Shown: positions 37,357 through 47,147, numbered from the stretch's first letter. The stretch is 64,000 nt of DNA from Candidatus Obscuribacterales bacterium (GCA_020050835.1 JAGVKB010000046.1:46270-110269), one strand, 5' to 3'. Numbers and translations: made by a program. The notes: generated by a model not told the origin, from the sequence alone.

Positions 37357-37785
37357 ATGAAACAAGTGAAAAATCAAACTGCTTTACTCTCTTGGGCGAC
37401 AGCTGTCGGTTTTCTCATCCTGGCTGTGCCGCCAGCCGATTCGAAAAGGAGACCGGAGCCGGCTGAGCGTGTAGAGTTCAGTCGGGCTCAATATATGGTG
37501 ATGAATCTTAATCGCGGCAAGGATTCGACCGGATTTTATCTGCAAGAATCAGGGCGTCAGAGCCGTCTGATGCTTGTCCAGCTAGAGAAGGCTTCGCGCC
37601 AGTTGGAGCAAGTCGACCGAGTCTATGCCAAGTCCAAAGGACGGCCGGACGACAAGTATTTGAAAGGCGCCCAGGCTAGAATCGAGGCGGCCAGGATGAC
37701 GGCGCAGCAGTTGGCGCAGCAGCTGCAGGAAGCGCAAGCGGAGTTGAAGTCTTCGATTCAAGAAGTACTGCTTGCGGATCAATAA
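37357..37785 (+). CDS. Exported coiled-coil protein of unknown function
   Basis: A 142-residue protein with a signal peptide (cleavage near PPADS, residue 29). The remainder is a charged helix with heptad character, Gln/Ala/Leu-rich toward residues 110-142. It is divergent from the TPR gene and convergent with the next gene. No family is recognised. Confidence 0.65.
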   Translation: MKQVKNQTALLSWATAVGFLILAVPPADSKRRPEPAERVEFSRAQYMVMNLNRGKDSTGFYLQESGRQSRLMLVQLEKASRQLEQVDRVYAKSKGRPDDKYLKGAQARIEAARMTAQQLAQQLQEAQAELKSSIQEVLLADQ

Positions 37786-37798
37786 CTGCTTACAGTCG

Positions 37799-38515
37799 TT
37801 AACGTTGGCGGCGTCCGATTAGCTGGTATGTGACTCGGCAGCGGGGCGGCTCGTTCTCTTTGACAATTGAGATCCGCTCCAGACCGTTAAACTGAGCACC
37901 GCCTGGTAGAAGCGACATTACAATCGCTTCTTGCGCCATCGTTTTGCCGACCGGATGTTGATAGCGAATGAAGGCGGTATTGCCCTGCACCTTGTCTACC
38001 ACAATTGGTGTTCTGACTCCAGTGTTAGAGCCCATTGCATAGCCGGTGTTGGGGTCTCCGGATATCTCCCAGGTGTTACTCGTATTGAATTGGAAGGCTT
38101 GTTCGGCTTGTTGTTGGAATTCGGGCGATTGCGCCTCGACCTTATTTCTTTGTCCCTGCACATTCCAGAGTCCAAGGAAATTGGGAGGCAGGACGACCCG
38201 TTGTTGAATCGAGGCTTGAATTGGCGGACGTTGCTGCACGCCGGCCTGTAGCGGCGGTCGTTGTTGGGCGCTGCCCTGGAGCGGTGCATTGTTGCGGACG
38301 CCGCCGCTATAGGCGCCCGGGGTGGCGGTTTGCTGAATCATGTGCGGGGCTGGATAGCTGGCTCCGCCTTGCAGTGGATCCTGCAGGATATTGCGTTGCT
38401 CGACTCCCAGTTTAAACGGGTCGGCTGCCAGCGCTGCTGCCGGAATGAGCGCACCGGCAAGGATAGCTAGGAGCGCTGGTCTGGTCTGACGCAGCATACT
38501 GTAAAGGTGACTCAT
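37799..38515 (-). CDS. Exported Gln/Pro-rich protein of unknown function
   Basis: A 238-residue exported protein. The start at 38515 has AGGAGG six bases upstream; the longer frame is less likely. A signal peptide ends near ALAAD (about residue 31). The central part (about 70-110) is a Gln/Pro/Arg-rich stretch with a loose 10-residue repeat (PPLQAGVQQR, PPIQASIQQR). The C-terminal half (115-238) is beta-rich with a FLGLWNVQGQR motif and no signature known to me. Confidence 0.68.
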   Translation of the reverse strand: MSHLYSMLRQTRPALLAILAGALIPAAALAADPFKLGVEQRNILQDPLQGGASYPAPHMIQQTATPGAYSGGVRNNAPLQGSAQQRPPLQAGVQQRPPIQASIQQRVVLPPNFLGLWNVQGQRNKVEAQSPEFQQQAEQAFQFNTSNTWEISGDPNTGYAMGSNTGVRTPIVVDKVQGNTAFIRYQHPVGKTMAQEAIVMSLLPGGAQFNGLERISIVKENEPPRCRVTYQLIGRRQR

Positions 38516-38627
38516 GCTAACCCTCCTGGCTGCATCTTCCATTTAACTCAATTATAAGCACAAGATTGTGCTTGAGCTTTGTGGCAGACCTGTGAAAGCG
38601 GTGGCGCGTTTAGTCCGTCAAAGCAGT

Positions 38628-38644
38628 GTGATACTACCGGTGGT
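38628..38644. repeat. 17-base repeat, copy 1
   Basis: TGATACTACCGGTGGTG occurs here and at 59674-59690. It is nearly palindromic (TACTACCGGTGGTG) and lies downstream of a minus-strand stop codon in both places. Confidence 0.5.
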
Positions 38645-38668
38645 GTAACGCCCAGCAGGCTAGTGACT

Positions 38669-39592
38669 TTAGCGGCGACCTTGGGCGGAGCGATTAGAAT
38701 TGGCCTGTCGTCCGCTGCCTGCGCCGTAAGGGCTGCCCGAGAGCCAGACCGTCGAACCTTTTGCTGGTGCTTTCCGCTGGGGCTTCACCGGAGCTTGGAT
38801 GGTGGGTTTGACCGCTACTTTAGTCTTGGCGCCGTTTTGACTTGCTTTCTTGACCGCCGGTGCCGCCGGCGCGGCTGTTGCAACCGGTGTCGGCGTCGCG
38901 GCCGCCGGTTTGGCTGGCGCCTGAGCGTTCGCTTGGCTGGTGGACGGTTCCGGTTTCGCCTCTGGTTTTAGCTCCGGCTCTTGCGAAAAACCGATCTCTT
39001 TGAGTCTTTTGTAAGCGGTCTGACCGGTGGCGCTGCGCGGCTCCTGCCCGATGATGTCGACCAGTGGCCCGAGCGCTTCCGGGAATCGCCGCTGCTTGAT
39101 TAACAAGTCTGCCTTGAGCAAGAGCGCTTGATTTTTTAACTGGCTGAATTTGTGCGCCGCCAGCTTTTCGGCATCGGCCTGAGGCTTTGTTGCTTCGTTT
39201 TTTGCAAAACTCAAGGAGAGTTTGTAATGCGAGTCAGCCATCTCTGCGAGCCATTCGCATATCTGCATGACGCTTTCCTGTATCTCTTGCGGGCGAGCAT
39301 TAGGCAAAAGAACCTTCAACTCGTCCAGACGAACTTGGGCATCTTCGGGGGTGAGCGGCAGCTGTTGATAAGCGATTCCTGCTGCCGGTGCGCCGTTAAT
39401 CCGATTCGGTCCGGGAGCTGGTGCCTGGGGATGGGCTCCGGGCACAGGCGCTGAAGTGGCTTGCGGCAGCTGCCCTGGCGATTGACCGGGTAGCGGAATG
39501 CTGCCTTGCGCCAAGCCGGACTGGGTGCAACTTAGAGCCAAACTCAACTGGGCAGTCAGTTGCAAAATTACAACGGGCAGAGGTCGATTCAT
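38669..39592 (-). CDS. Exported protein with Ala/Pro/Lys-rich basic tail
   Basis: A 307-residue protein started at ATG 39592 with AAGGTG nine bases upstream; the GTG-started longer frame adds an implausible N terminus. A signal peptide is followed by a Pro/Gly/Ala-rich linker, a helical domain (about 75-200) with an LRxVLPLLDxL-like charged pattern, and a final 85 residues very rich in Ala, Pro and Lys, ending strongly basic. Such tails may bind nucleic acid or acidic envelope polymers. Not recognised otherwise. Confidence 0.66.
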   Translation of the reverse strand: MNRPLPVVILQLTAQLSLALSCTQSGLAQGSIPLPGQSPGQLPQATSAPVPGAHPQAPAPGPNRINGAPAAGIAYQQLPLTPEDAQVRLDELKVLLPNARPQEIQESVMQICEWLAEMADSHYKLSLSFAKNEATKPQADAEKLAAHKFSQLKNQALLLKADLLIKQRRFPEALGPLVDIIGQEPRSATGQTAYKRLKEIGFSQEPELKPEAKPEPSTSQANAQAPAKPAAATPTPVATAAPAAPAVKKASQNGAKTKVAVKPTIQAPVKPQRKAPAKGSTVWLSGSPYGAGSGRQANSNRSAQGRR

Positions 39593-39824
39593 CGGAGCAA
39601 GCACCTTTTCATCATTTCGAGCACGGAAAGATTCTAGCAAACTCACGGCTTTAACTGTGTTAATATCAACCTCTGGGCGCAGCTTGAGTCATTCTGCCGC
39701 TTAGTGCTCGATTACCAGTTGGAAGCTCAAGTCTGGAAGTTTGGTGAGGCAGTTTGCTGGGCTCGCTTATTGAAAGATCATCTGAATAATTGCCAACGCG
39801 CCAAGCGAGGGCGGAGGTAGGAAA

Positions 39825-42800
39825 TTGCGTTCGCGAGAATTTGTCTCTTTGTTTTTGTCTTTCTGTCTCGCTTCGGCGCTTGCCGGATTGCCGGTTCAAG
39901 GCCAACCGGGCGTTCAAAGCCGGCCGCCGGAGAAAGGTCCGAAGCTTTTTGACACCTATGACAATAGCTTTGTGCGAAAGTTCTTGCCGACCGGTCATTA
40001 CTTGCCGATCTCTGAAATCCAGCCGGGAATGGTTGGTTGGGGTCTATCGGTGTTTGAAGGGACGAAGGTCGAGCGTTTCGGGGTCAAGGTAATCGGTGTC
40101 GTCAAAAAGGTGCTGAACGGTCGCGATGCGATTTTAGTGCGGATGTCGGGTGCGCCGCTGGCTAACAACAATGTGATCAAAGGCATGTCAGGCAGCCCTG
40201 TTTACATTGATGGAAAGTTGATTGGAGCGATCTCCTTCGGATTTGATTTTTCCAAAGAGCCGATCGCCGGCATTACCCCGATCGTCGACATGCTCGATGC
40301 GATGGCGACTGATACTGCCAGCCAGGAGCGGATCTCCCAGGTCTCTCCTCAGCCGTGGTTCGTTCAGTCCGGTCCAACTGTGAATGTTTCAGGCGCTGCA
40401 CCACGCTTAGTGCCGTTGATGTCGCCGGTTGCACTGGCTGGGTTCTCATCGTCAGCGCAGGACTTCCTGTCGCGAAGATTGAAGCGGTTCGGCATGACGG
40501 TGGCAACTGGCGCCGCTGGCGGTCAAGATCCGGGTCTGGCTAAGGTTGCCGGAGCTAGTATCGTGCCTGGCGGTTCGGTCAGCGTGTTGTTGTCCACCGG
40601 TGATTTCAATGTCGTTGCCACCGGCACGGTCACCGCTCGTTTCGGGCAGAAGGTGCTGGCTTTTGGGCATCCGTTCTTGCAAGCAGGCGCAGTCGACTTT
40701 CCTCTGGCCACCGCCTATGTGCACGATGTATTGCCCAGTCTTTCGGTCTCCTTCAAGCTGGCGTCGCCGGTGCAGGTAGTTGGAGTGTTGAACGCCGACA
40801 GACCTTGGTCGGTTGGCGGGCAATTGGGCCGGTCTGCTCAGATGATCCCGGCCACTTTTAAAGTTACTGATAAGACCAGGCACGTCAAGCGTACCTATCA
40901 TTGCCAGGTGGTCGATCATCCTGATCTCACGCCCGATCTGTTGGCTTCGACTGCGATGTCGGCGATCGATGCTACTCATCAATCTTCCGGACCTTATGTC
41001 GCTCGTGTCGAAAGTGTATTCGAGGCCCAGGGCGTGGAGCCGATCAAGCGAACGGACAGATTCTCATCCAATTTCTCGGTGCACACCTTGTCCGATTCCG
41101 GCAGCCGTTTTCGTTTTCTAGGAGATCCGGTCGGTTCGTACATCTTGCGGACCACCTCCGAGATAACCAATAACGACTTTGTCAAGGCCTCGATTAAAAA
41201 GGCGGAGCTCGATATTACGCTCGAGGACGGGCATGAGGCTGCCCGGCTCGATAAAGTCTACATCGACAAACCGTTTGTCGCTCCCGGTGAGTTGATTGAT
41301 GTGCACTGTCTTCTCAAGCCTTACAACGGAAAAGACCAGATAGAAACTTTGTCGTTACGAATTCCGCGCGAGATGCCGGATGGCAACATGTTGCTGGGCA
41401 TCTCCAGCGGTGATGAAATGACTTCGGTCAAAAAGCGCATGGGCATTGTCGACCCGACACCGGAGTCGCTCAAGCAAGTCTGCGAGCGAATCATCGCTCG
41501 GGGCCGTGGCGATGCGATCGAACTGGTGGCCGCGCTTCCCGAACAGTCTTTGATTGTCGGCGGTGTCAAGCTCGTCAATCCGCCGGCTCATTGGGCGAGA
41601 ATTTTTCTGTCTAACCGCAACACCAAGGCTCCGGCGTCTGTCAAAGGCGATCTCAAAGTTTCGAAGGTAACCGACTGGTTGATTGACGGCAGTCACATTT
41701 TGACGGTCGAGGTGCGCAGTCCGGAAAAGGTAGTTGCCAGGCAAGCACCATATACGATATCAGTTCCGAATCCGAGCGAATCAATTACTACTACCGAGCA
41801 GGCCAGAAAGACGATTGATGCTTCGCGCAAGAGTTCGTCCACTAGTTCGAGCAGCTCTTCTTCGTCGCAGAATGGTGCTGAAAAATCTACCGCCAGCGGT
41901 TCGACCCCTCCGGCCAGCGCGACCCTCAAGGAGTACCCTCACATGCGCCCGGCTCAGGTCTGGCGGCAGGACAGCGATGAGGACTTTCGGACTGGCAAAA
42001 CCAATGGCACCACGATCGACAGCTGGGGTCGGTTAAGTCCGGGCTTTCAAGAAGGTCAACAAAAGTCACTGGGATCCGAATCGCAGGTCTGGTCCGGAGT
42101 CTGGTCGCAGGGCAGCTTCTGGTTCGGCACGGCCGACAAGATCTTTCGCTGGAGTGGCGATGAGTCTATGCCGGAGCTGGTGGCGGTCTTAGGGGGAGTG
42201 GCAATTCCTGCCATGTGTGCGGATTCGAAAGGCACAATCTATGCGGCCTCTGTTCCGGGCGGAAAGATCTGGGCGCTGGAGACCAAAGAAAAGCCCAGGT
42301 TGTTGGGACAGACGCCCGAACCGATCGTGACGAGCATGTGTGTGGACGACAAGGACAATCTTTATGTAGGAACAGCCGGCACCGGCAAGATCTATCGTTA
42401 TCGATCTGGTGGCATCGGTGGTGCGCTCCAGGAGTTCTTCAGCACAGCCGAAGCGCATGTGCTTTCGCTTTTTTACTATCCCGCCGATAGACGCTTGTAT
42501 GTTGGCTGTGGTGAAAGCGGTGTTGTTCTGGCGGTAGATCAAAGCGGCAGCGCCACCACTGTCTATCAAGCGGCCGATCATTTCGTGACCGGTGCAGTCA
42601 GGGATGCCAAAGGCGATCTTTATGTCTCGACTGCCGGACAAGGACGGCTGGTTAGAGTGATGGCCGGAGGCGAAGTGCAGACGCTGGCGACCAGCGAGGC
42701 CTTTTATAAGTTGTATTACTGTCCGTACACCGATTCAGTCTTTTCGGGCGATGCTGAAGGCGACATCACGCTTTGCAAAGTCGACGCGCTGTCCGGTCAG

Positions 42801-44315
42801 GCATTTTTCTATCCGGTATGTCACACCGAGCAGGAGGAGGTGCTTGCCCTGGCTAGCGACAGTCGGCAGCGTCTCTTTGCTGGTACGGCCAATTTAGGCA
42901 TGGTGCGTTCTTTTGATTTAAGAATGACTGGCGATTCCGGCTACGAGTCGGCGGTGCATGATGCTGGCAAGCCGGCCACTTGGATAGCGCTCAAAGCTTG
43001 GGGGGCGCTCAATGAAGCGAATGAAGCGATACAGCGACAAGTAAGAGTCGAGACTAGGAGCGGCGAAAGCGGGCAGCCGGATATGACCTGGTCCGGCTGG
43101 CAGGAGGCAAAATACAAAGACGGCGCATTTGCGATTGCGTCGGCTCCGGCGCGCTATCTGCAGTATCGTCTGAAGTGGAGTCTTGCCGGTGCCGGTGATT
43201 CCGCCAAGGGCGGTGAACCGGCCAAACTTGGAAAGATTGAAGTCTCCTATCTGCCCAAGGACAGCGCGCCCAAGGTAAGTTCTGTGTCGGTCAAGCCCGG
43301 CATGGCGATCGCCGGCAAGCATGAAGTGGTGGTCAATGGAAGCGATCCCGATTCGGACAATCTCTTGTTGAACATCGACCTCTCGGCCGATGGTGGTAAA
43401 ACCTGGAAGTCGCTGGCGGAAAGTCTGCGTAGCAAGCACACTGGCAAAACAGCGAGCAAATCGAGCGATTCCGACTCTAAAGACTCAGAGCGGAATTCGT
43501 CTAAGAGCAATGACAAAGAGGACTCGAGCGGCGATAAGCAAAAGTCAGATCAATCCAAGCCTGTTCTGAAAGGCTCTGCCCAAAAGGAAGACGGTGAATC
43601 CGAGCAGTGGGCGGTGCGGGACTTGCCGCAGGCGCTTGAGCTCGATGGCAGCGAGGATAAAGACAGCGGCGACGCCGATAAGCACTCGAGCGACAAGGAC
43701 TCGGGCAAGGACACCGGCGGTAGTAGGGAGAAGAGAAGCGACGCTGACGCCGACAAAGATAATGACACCGAGAAAGAAAAAAAGGACTCTGCGAAAAAGG
43801 GAGGAAGGGGCAAGGCGCATCTGCCCTCCGCTCAAACCAAGCCAGTAAGCGCGGCTTCGTCCAGGAATTCATCTGGCGAGTCAACGTCAGCCGAAGAGAA
43901 GATCAGTTGGACTTTCGACACGGCCAAACACAAAGACGGCAACTACATTATGCGGTTTAAGCTTGACGACAGGCTCTCTAGCCCTGACGATCATTTAGAT
44001 GCAGTCGCCTTGAGAGCGGTCACTTTGGACAATAAGCCGCCTGAGATCGGCGCGGTCGCCTCCAGCCGTGATGTCGATGGCAGATTGAGCTTTACGATTT
44101 TGGTCAAGGACCAATTTACGGCGATCGCCAATGCCATTTATCGCATTGATGAGGGCGAGCCATTCGCACTTTCCGGGTTGATTCATTTGACTGACGGAAT
44201 GAGCGGTCAGCTCGGTGTTTCTGGAGTTAAAGTCGGAGCTGGACAGCATAAGGTCGAAGTGAAAGTGACAGACAGTGCAGGAAATACGGCGACAAAAAGT
44301 TTCAATGTAAAATAG
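39825..44315 (+). CDS. SpoIVB-like (S55) peptidase with propeller-like and Ser/Asp/Lys-rich regions
   Basis: A 1496-residue exported protein started at TTG with GGAGG seven bases upstream. A signal peptide (1-26) leads to a SpoIVB/S55-like serine peptidase domain (about 50-300), with GMSGSPVYIDG (120-130) holding Ser122 as likely nucleophile and KEPIAGITPIVDML after it. A middle region of beta-rich repeats follows (about 300-720). Residues 745-1060 have repeated DxxGxIYxGTxxxGxIxR-type strands, like a beta-propeller. A region of Ser, Asp, Lys and Glu (about 1205-1360) is low-complexity. An Ig-like C-terminal domain (about 1365-1496) ends the protein. SpoIVB cleaves a checkpoint protein in sporulating Bacillus, but no sporulation gene is seen here. 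The fusion is unusual. Confidence 0.8.
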   Translation: MRSREFVSLFLSFCLASALAGLPVQGQPGVQSRPPEKGPKLFDTYDNSFVRKFLPTGHYLPISEIQPGMVGWGLSVFEGTKVERFGVKVIGVVKKVLNGRDAILVRMSGAPLANNNVIKGMSGSPVYIDGKLIGAISFGFDFSKEPIAGITPIVDMLDAMATDTASQERISQVSPQPWFVQSGPTVNVSGAAPRLVPLMSPVALAGFSSSAQDFLSRRLKRFGMTVATGAAGGQDPGLAKVAGASIVPGGSVSVLLSTGDFNVVATGTVTARFGQKVLAFGHPFLQAGAVDFPLATAYVHDVLPSLSVSFKLASPVQVVGVLNADRPWSVGGQLGRSAQMIPATFKVTDKTRHVKRTYHCQVVDHPDLTPDLLASTAMSAIDATHQSSGPYVARVESVFEAQGVEPIKRTDRFSSNFSVHTLSDSGSRFRFLGDPVGSYILRTTSEITNNDFVKASIKKAELDITLEDGHEAARLDKVYIDKPFVAPGELIDVHCLLKPYNGKDQIETLSLRIPREMPDGNMLLGISSGDEMTSVKKRMGIVDPTPESLKQVCERIIARGRGDAIELVAALPEQSLIVGGVKLVNPPAHWARIFLSNRNTKAPASVKGDLKVSKVTDWLIDGSHILTVEVRSPEKVVARQAPYTISVPNPSESITTTEQARKTIDASRKSSSTSSSSSSSSQNGAEKSTASGSTPPASATLKEYPHMRPAQVWRQDSDEDFRTGKTNGTTIDSWGRLSPGFQEGQQKSLGSESQVWSGVWSQGSFWFGTADKIFRWSGDESMPELVAVLGGVAIPAMCADSKGTIYAASVPGGKIWALETKEKPRLLGQTPEPIVTSMCVDDKDNLYVGTAGTGKIYRYRSGGIGGALQEFFSTAEAHVLSLFYYPADRRLYVGCGESGVVLAVDQSGSATTVYQAADHFVTGAVRDAKGDLYVSTAGQGRLVRVMAGGEVQTLATSEAFYKLYYCPYTDSVFSGDAEGDITLCKVDALSGQAFFYPVCHTEQEEVLALASDSRQRLFAGTANLGMVRSFDLRMTGDSGYESAVHDAGKPATWIALKAWGALNEANEAIQRQVRVETRSGESGQPDMTWSGWQEAKYKDGAFAIASAPARYLQYRLKWSLAGAGDSAKGGEPAKLGKIEVSYLPKDSAPKVSSVSVKPGMAIAGKHEVVVNGSDPDSDNLLLNIDLSADGGKTWKSLAESLRSKHTGKTASKSSDSDSKDSERNSSKSNDKEDSSGDKQKSDQSKPVLKGSAQKEDGESEQWAVRDLPQALELDGSEDKDSGDADKHSSDKDSGKDTGGSREKRSDADADKDNDTEKEKKDSAKKGGRGKAHLPSAQTKPVSAASSRNSSGESTSAEEKISWTFDTAKHKDGNYIMRFKLDDRLSSPDDHLDAVALRAVTLDNKPPEIGAVASSRDVDGRLSFTILVKDQFTAIANAIYRIDEGEPFALSGLIHLTDGMSGQLGVSGVKVGAGQHKVEVKVTDSAGNTATKSFNVK

Positions 44316-44343
44316 TTCTGCTTTCAACGCTGGGAGAAAGAGG

Positions 44344-45927
44344 TTGTCACTTCGTAGATTGTTCCGAACTAAGCCGGCTCAGTTGCTAATCGACGAGGCT
44401 TATGAGCCGGAGCGATTGATGAAAAAAAGGCTCAGTGCTTTCGACCTGATCGCCTTTGGAGTCGGCGCAACCATCGGTTCGGGAATTTTTGCTTTGACCG
44501 GTACGGCAGCTGCCGGGCAGGCGCAATCTGCCAAGGATTGGCTCTCTACTCCGATAGTCAATTTCATACTCTCCTCTCCATTAGGGCGGGAAGGGGCTGG
44601 TCCGGCGATCGCCGTCTCCTTTATCGTGGCCGCTCTGGCTTGCGGGTTGGCTGCTTTGTGCTATGCAGAGCTGGCCGCAATGATTCCGGTATCCGGGTCT
44701 GCGTATACTTTTGCATATGCGGCGCTCGGTGAATTGGTGGCATGGATAATCGGTTGGGATCTGATCTTGGAGTACGCAGTCGGCAATGTAGCGGTAGCCG
44801 TTTCCTGGTCCGATTACTTTCTTTATCTTCTGCATGGAGTAACCGGTTTGAAAGTACCGCTATGGCTTGTCAGCGATTGTTCGACTGCGCTCACTCGCAC
44901 TGCTGGTTTAGCTGCCGGCAGTCCTCAGCTCGAGCTATACTCCAGCTTGACCTTGCCAACTCTCTTCGGGCATCCGTTCGCAGTCAATTTACCGGCCTTT
45001 GCGATCGTGGCATTGGTTACCTGGGTGCTGGTGGTGGGCATTCATGAAAGTGCGATCGTCAATACCATTTTGGTGGTAGTGAAGGTAGCAATTGTGCTGT
45101 TTGTGATCGTCTTTGGTTGGGGATTTGTAAATTCGTCCAATTGGGTTCCGTTTGCTCCGAGTGGCTGGGCTGGTATCATGGGTGGTGCGGCAATCGTCTT
45201 CTTCAGTTTCATCGGCTTTGACGCAGTCAGCTCGATGGCTGAAGAGACGAAGAACCCGCAAAAAGATATGCCAGCTGGGATGCTGGGCAGCCTTTTGATC
45301 TGTACGCTTCTATATGCTGCCGTCTCCCTGGTTTTAACCGGGATCCTCCCTTACAAAACCTACGCCAACGATGCTGCACCGGTTGCGACGGCGCTGGCTC
45401 AAACCGGCAATCCATGGGCGCAGGTCGTGGTAGCACTGGGTGCGCTGGCCGGCATGACTTCGGTGCTTCTAGTGTTTCAGCTCGGGCAGCCCAGAATCTT
45501 CATGGCGATGGCCCGTGACCGTCTACTTCCCAAATTCTTCTCGACTCTGCATCCGCGTTATCGAACCCCTTTCATACCGACGATCTTGACCGGTGTAGTA
45601 GTCAGTGTTTCGGCTCTTTTCCTAGATATTGGGCAGGCGGCGGAGCTAACTAACATCGGCACATTAGCGGCCTTTATTCTCGTTTGTGGTGGTGTGATAG
45701 TCTTGCGAAAGACCGACAGCCAACGGTTGCGGCCCTTTAAGTGTCCGCTCGTTCCTTTTGTGCCGTTGGCGGGAATCATTGCCTGTTTTGCCCTCATGCT
45801 GTCGCTACCGGTGATCACCTGGTGGCGTTTTGTGCTCTGGATGGCATTGGGTTTGGCAGTTTACTTTGGCTATGGCTATCGCAAAACCGGTCAATCGATC
45901 CAATCAGCCGGTGCTGCCGAGCCGTAG
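44344..45927 (+). CDS. APC-family amino-acid permease
   Basis: A 527-residue transporter with about 12 membrane helices. The N-terminal signature FGVGATIGSGIFALTGTAA (57-75 approximately) and IGFDAVSSMAEETKNPQKDMP are characteristic of cationic-amino-acid-type APC permeases (CAT/YfnA-like). Substrate is probably an amino acid, not further defined. The start is TTG with GGGAG seven bases upstream. It follows the S55 gene by 28 bases, so the two may share a transcript. Confidence 0.9.
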   Translation: MSLRRLFRTKPAQLLIDEAYEPERLMKKRLSAFDLIAFGVGATIGSGIFALTGTAAAGQAQSAKDWLSTPIVNFILSSPLGREGAGPAIAVSFIVAALACGLAALCYAELAAMIPVSGSAYTFAYAALGELVAWIIGWDLILEYAVGNVAVAVSWSDYFLYLLHGVTGLKVPLWLVSDCSTALTRTAGLAAGSPQLELYSSLTLPTLFGHPFAVNLPAFAIVALVTWVLVVGIHESAIVNTILVVVKVAIVLFVIVFGWGFVNSSNWVPFAPSGWAGIMGGAAIVFFSFIGFDAVSSMAEETKNPQKDMPAGMLGSLLICTLLYAAVSLVLTGILPYKTYANDAAPVATALAQTGNPWAQVVVALGALAGMTSVLLVFQLGQPRIFMAMARDRLLPKFFSTLHPRYRTPFIPTILTGVVVSVSALFLDIGQAAELTNIGTLAAFILVCGGVIVLRKTDSQRLRPFKCPLVPFVPLAGIIACFALMLSLPVITWWRFVLWMALGLAVYFGYGYRKTGQSIQSAGAAEP

Positions 45928-45979
45928 GCTGCCGTTGCCGAATAACAGTTGTGCAAAAGTCAATCTGTCCGAGCCTAGT

Positions 45980-46228
45980 TTATCCCGCCGGCGCGCCTTT
46001 TGTTGCTTGCTTGATGCTATCCGCTCTTAAGCTGGGGATGCTCTTGAGAGTATGATTTGCAGCTGCACCAAGCGCTTGATTCTGTCTTTCCCTAGATGTT
46101 GGGCTGGTGGTGTCGTTCGTCATGCTAACGCTAACCAGGTAAATTACAATCAGAGCCAGCGCCAGCGCCAGTGAATTGAGAGCATAGTCGTTTGGCTTCT
46201 GGTTCGTGGTGAGCTTTCTATCAGCCAT
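45980..46228 (-). CDS. Small single-span membrane protein
   Basis: An 82-residue protein from the ATG at 46228. One hydrophobic helix (about 18-36) is followed by a polar Ser/Thr/Lys-rich tail with no recognised motif. The longer frame adds 11 residues. It is convergent with the permease gene. It may be a real small protein but support is only its frame and the membrane helix. Confidence 0.5.
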   Translation of the reverse strand: MADRKLTTNQKPNDYALNSLALALALIVIYLVSVSMTNDTTSPTSRERQNQALGAAANHTLKSIPSLRADSIKQATKGAPAG

Positions 46229-46562
46229 GAAGGTTTGACCTGGAAGGTTATGGCGTTGCACTGGTCGGCGGTGGAGAGATAGTAGGCGCCATTGAGAATG
46301 TCTAGCTTACCGTGCGCGAGTTAAGAGCTTGCGTGACTCTGCATAGTTAGAAGGATGGATCAAGAGTAAGGTCTGATCTCGTTGTTGTCAATCAAGTAAG
46401 CGAGCAGTCTATTTCGTAGATACCCCAAGGTTGTCCAGATTGAAAGGAAAGTGGGTTGTTTGTCCAGACTGCAGATTCGACGGAGAAAGAGAAAGCAATG
46501 CTTCCTCTTTCTCCGTACCTGTTCACGAGCGATCGCTTGTGTTTACCTGAATGCGCTAAGAC
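46229..46562. other. Gap with a long perfect hairpin and a HIP1 octamer
   Basis: This 334-base gap between Hsp20 and the small membrane protein holds a strong inverted repeat at 46480-46516: ACGGAGAAAGAG (46480-46491) pairs with CTCTTTCTCCGT (46505-46516), with a further AAGC/GCTT pair around a three-base loop. No T-run follows on either strand. A HIP1 octamer GCGATCGC sits at 46529-46536. No coding frame is convincing. Confidence 0.55.
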
Positions 46563-47147
46563 CTATTTGATCGCGACTTCCTTGCCGGAGCGCATCGCTT
46601 CGGATTTGCTCGGAATGCGGGTCTTGACTCCCGGTAGGTGTCCTTCGAATGCACCGACTGAGACTGGCACGCGCACCGAAGCTTCGACTTTCGGAATGCT
46701 TACAAAGAGAATCCCGCGATCCATTCTGGCTTCAACTTGCTCGGGGAGAATCTCGGCGTCGAATTCGAATTGACGATACAGGTATCCAGCTGGCAGCTCC
46801 TTGCGAATAATGCCGGCTTTCTCCTCGAACATAGAAGGGGTACGCTTGGCCAAGACGGTAATGACGTTGAATTCGACCTTGAGTTCAACATCGTCCATCA
46901 CTACGCCAGGCAGTGCAATCTCAAGTAAGTATTGATCGTCTAGTTCGAGAATGTCGGTTTGCGGCGCGGTGTTTAGTTGGTGATGCTGCCATCCCCAAGG
47001 AGATTGTGTTTCGAAGTTGTGCCAACCAAAGGTTTGCGGGCTGGTTAACGGGCGATTGGGCAGATCGCGATAAGAGGCGCGATTTAGTTGACGTTCCAGT
47101 TGGTTGATCTGCCGTTGAAGTTCACCGATTGTTCTGATATTCAGCAT
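46563..47147 (-). CDS. Hsp20-family small heat-shock protein
   Basis: A 194-residue alpha-crystallin-type chaperone that binds unfolding proteins. The alpha-crystallin domain (about 60-165) has the usual order of strands, including DILELDDQYLLEIALPGVVMDDVEL and a strand ending in a GILFVSIPK motif. N- and C-terminal arms are variable. The ATG has AAGGAGAG upstream. The leader contains small stems just before the ribosome binding site (47163-47182), a possible temperature-responsive element. Confidence 0.92.
   Translation of the reverse strand: MLNIRTIGELQRQINQLERQLNRASYRDLPNRPLTSPQTFGWHNFETQSPWGWQHHQLNTAPQTDILELDDQYLLEIALPGVVMDDVELKVEFNVITVLAKRTPSMFEEKAGIIRKELPAGYLYRQFEFDAEILPEQVEARMDRGILFVSIPKVEASVRVPVSVGAFEGHLPGVKTRIPSKSEAMRSGKEVAIK

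Noticed and set aside
43501..43884. Minus-strand frames over the Ser/Asp/Lys-rich part of the S55 protein
   Set aside because: Low-complexity sense coding produces long antisense frames; no independent start signal.
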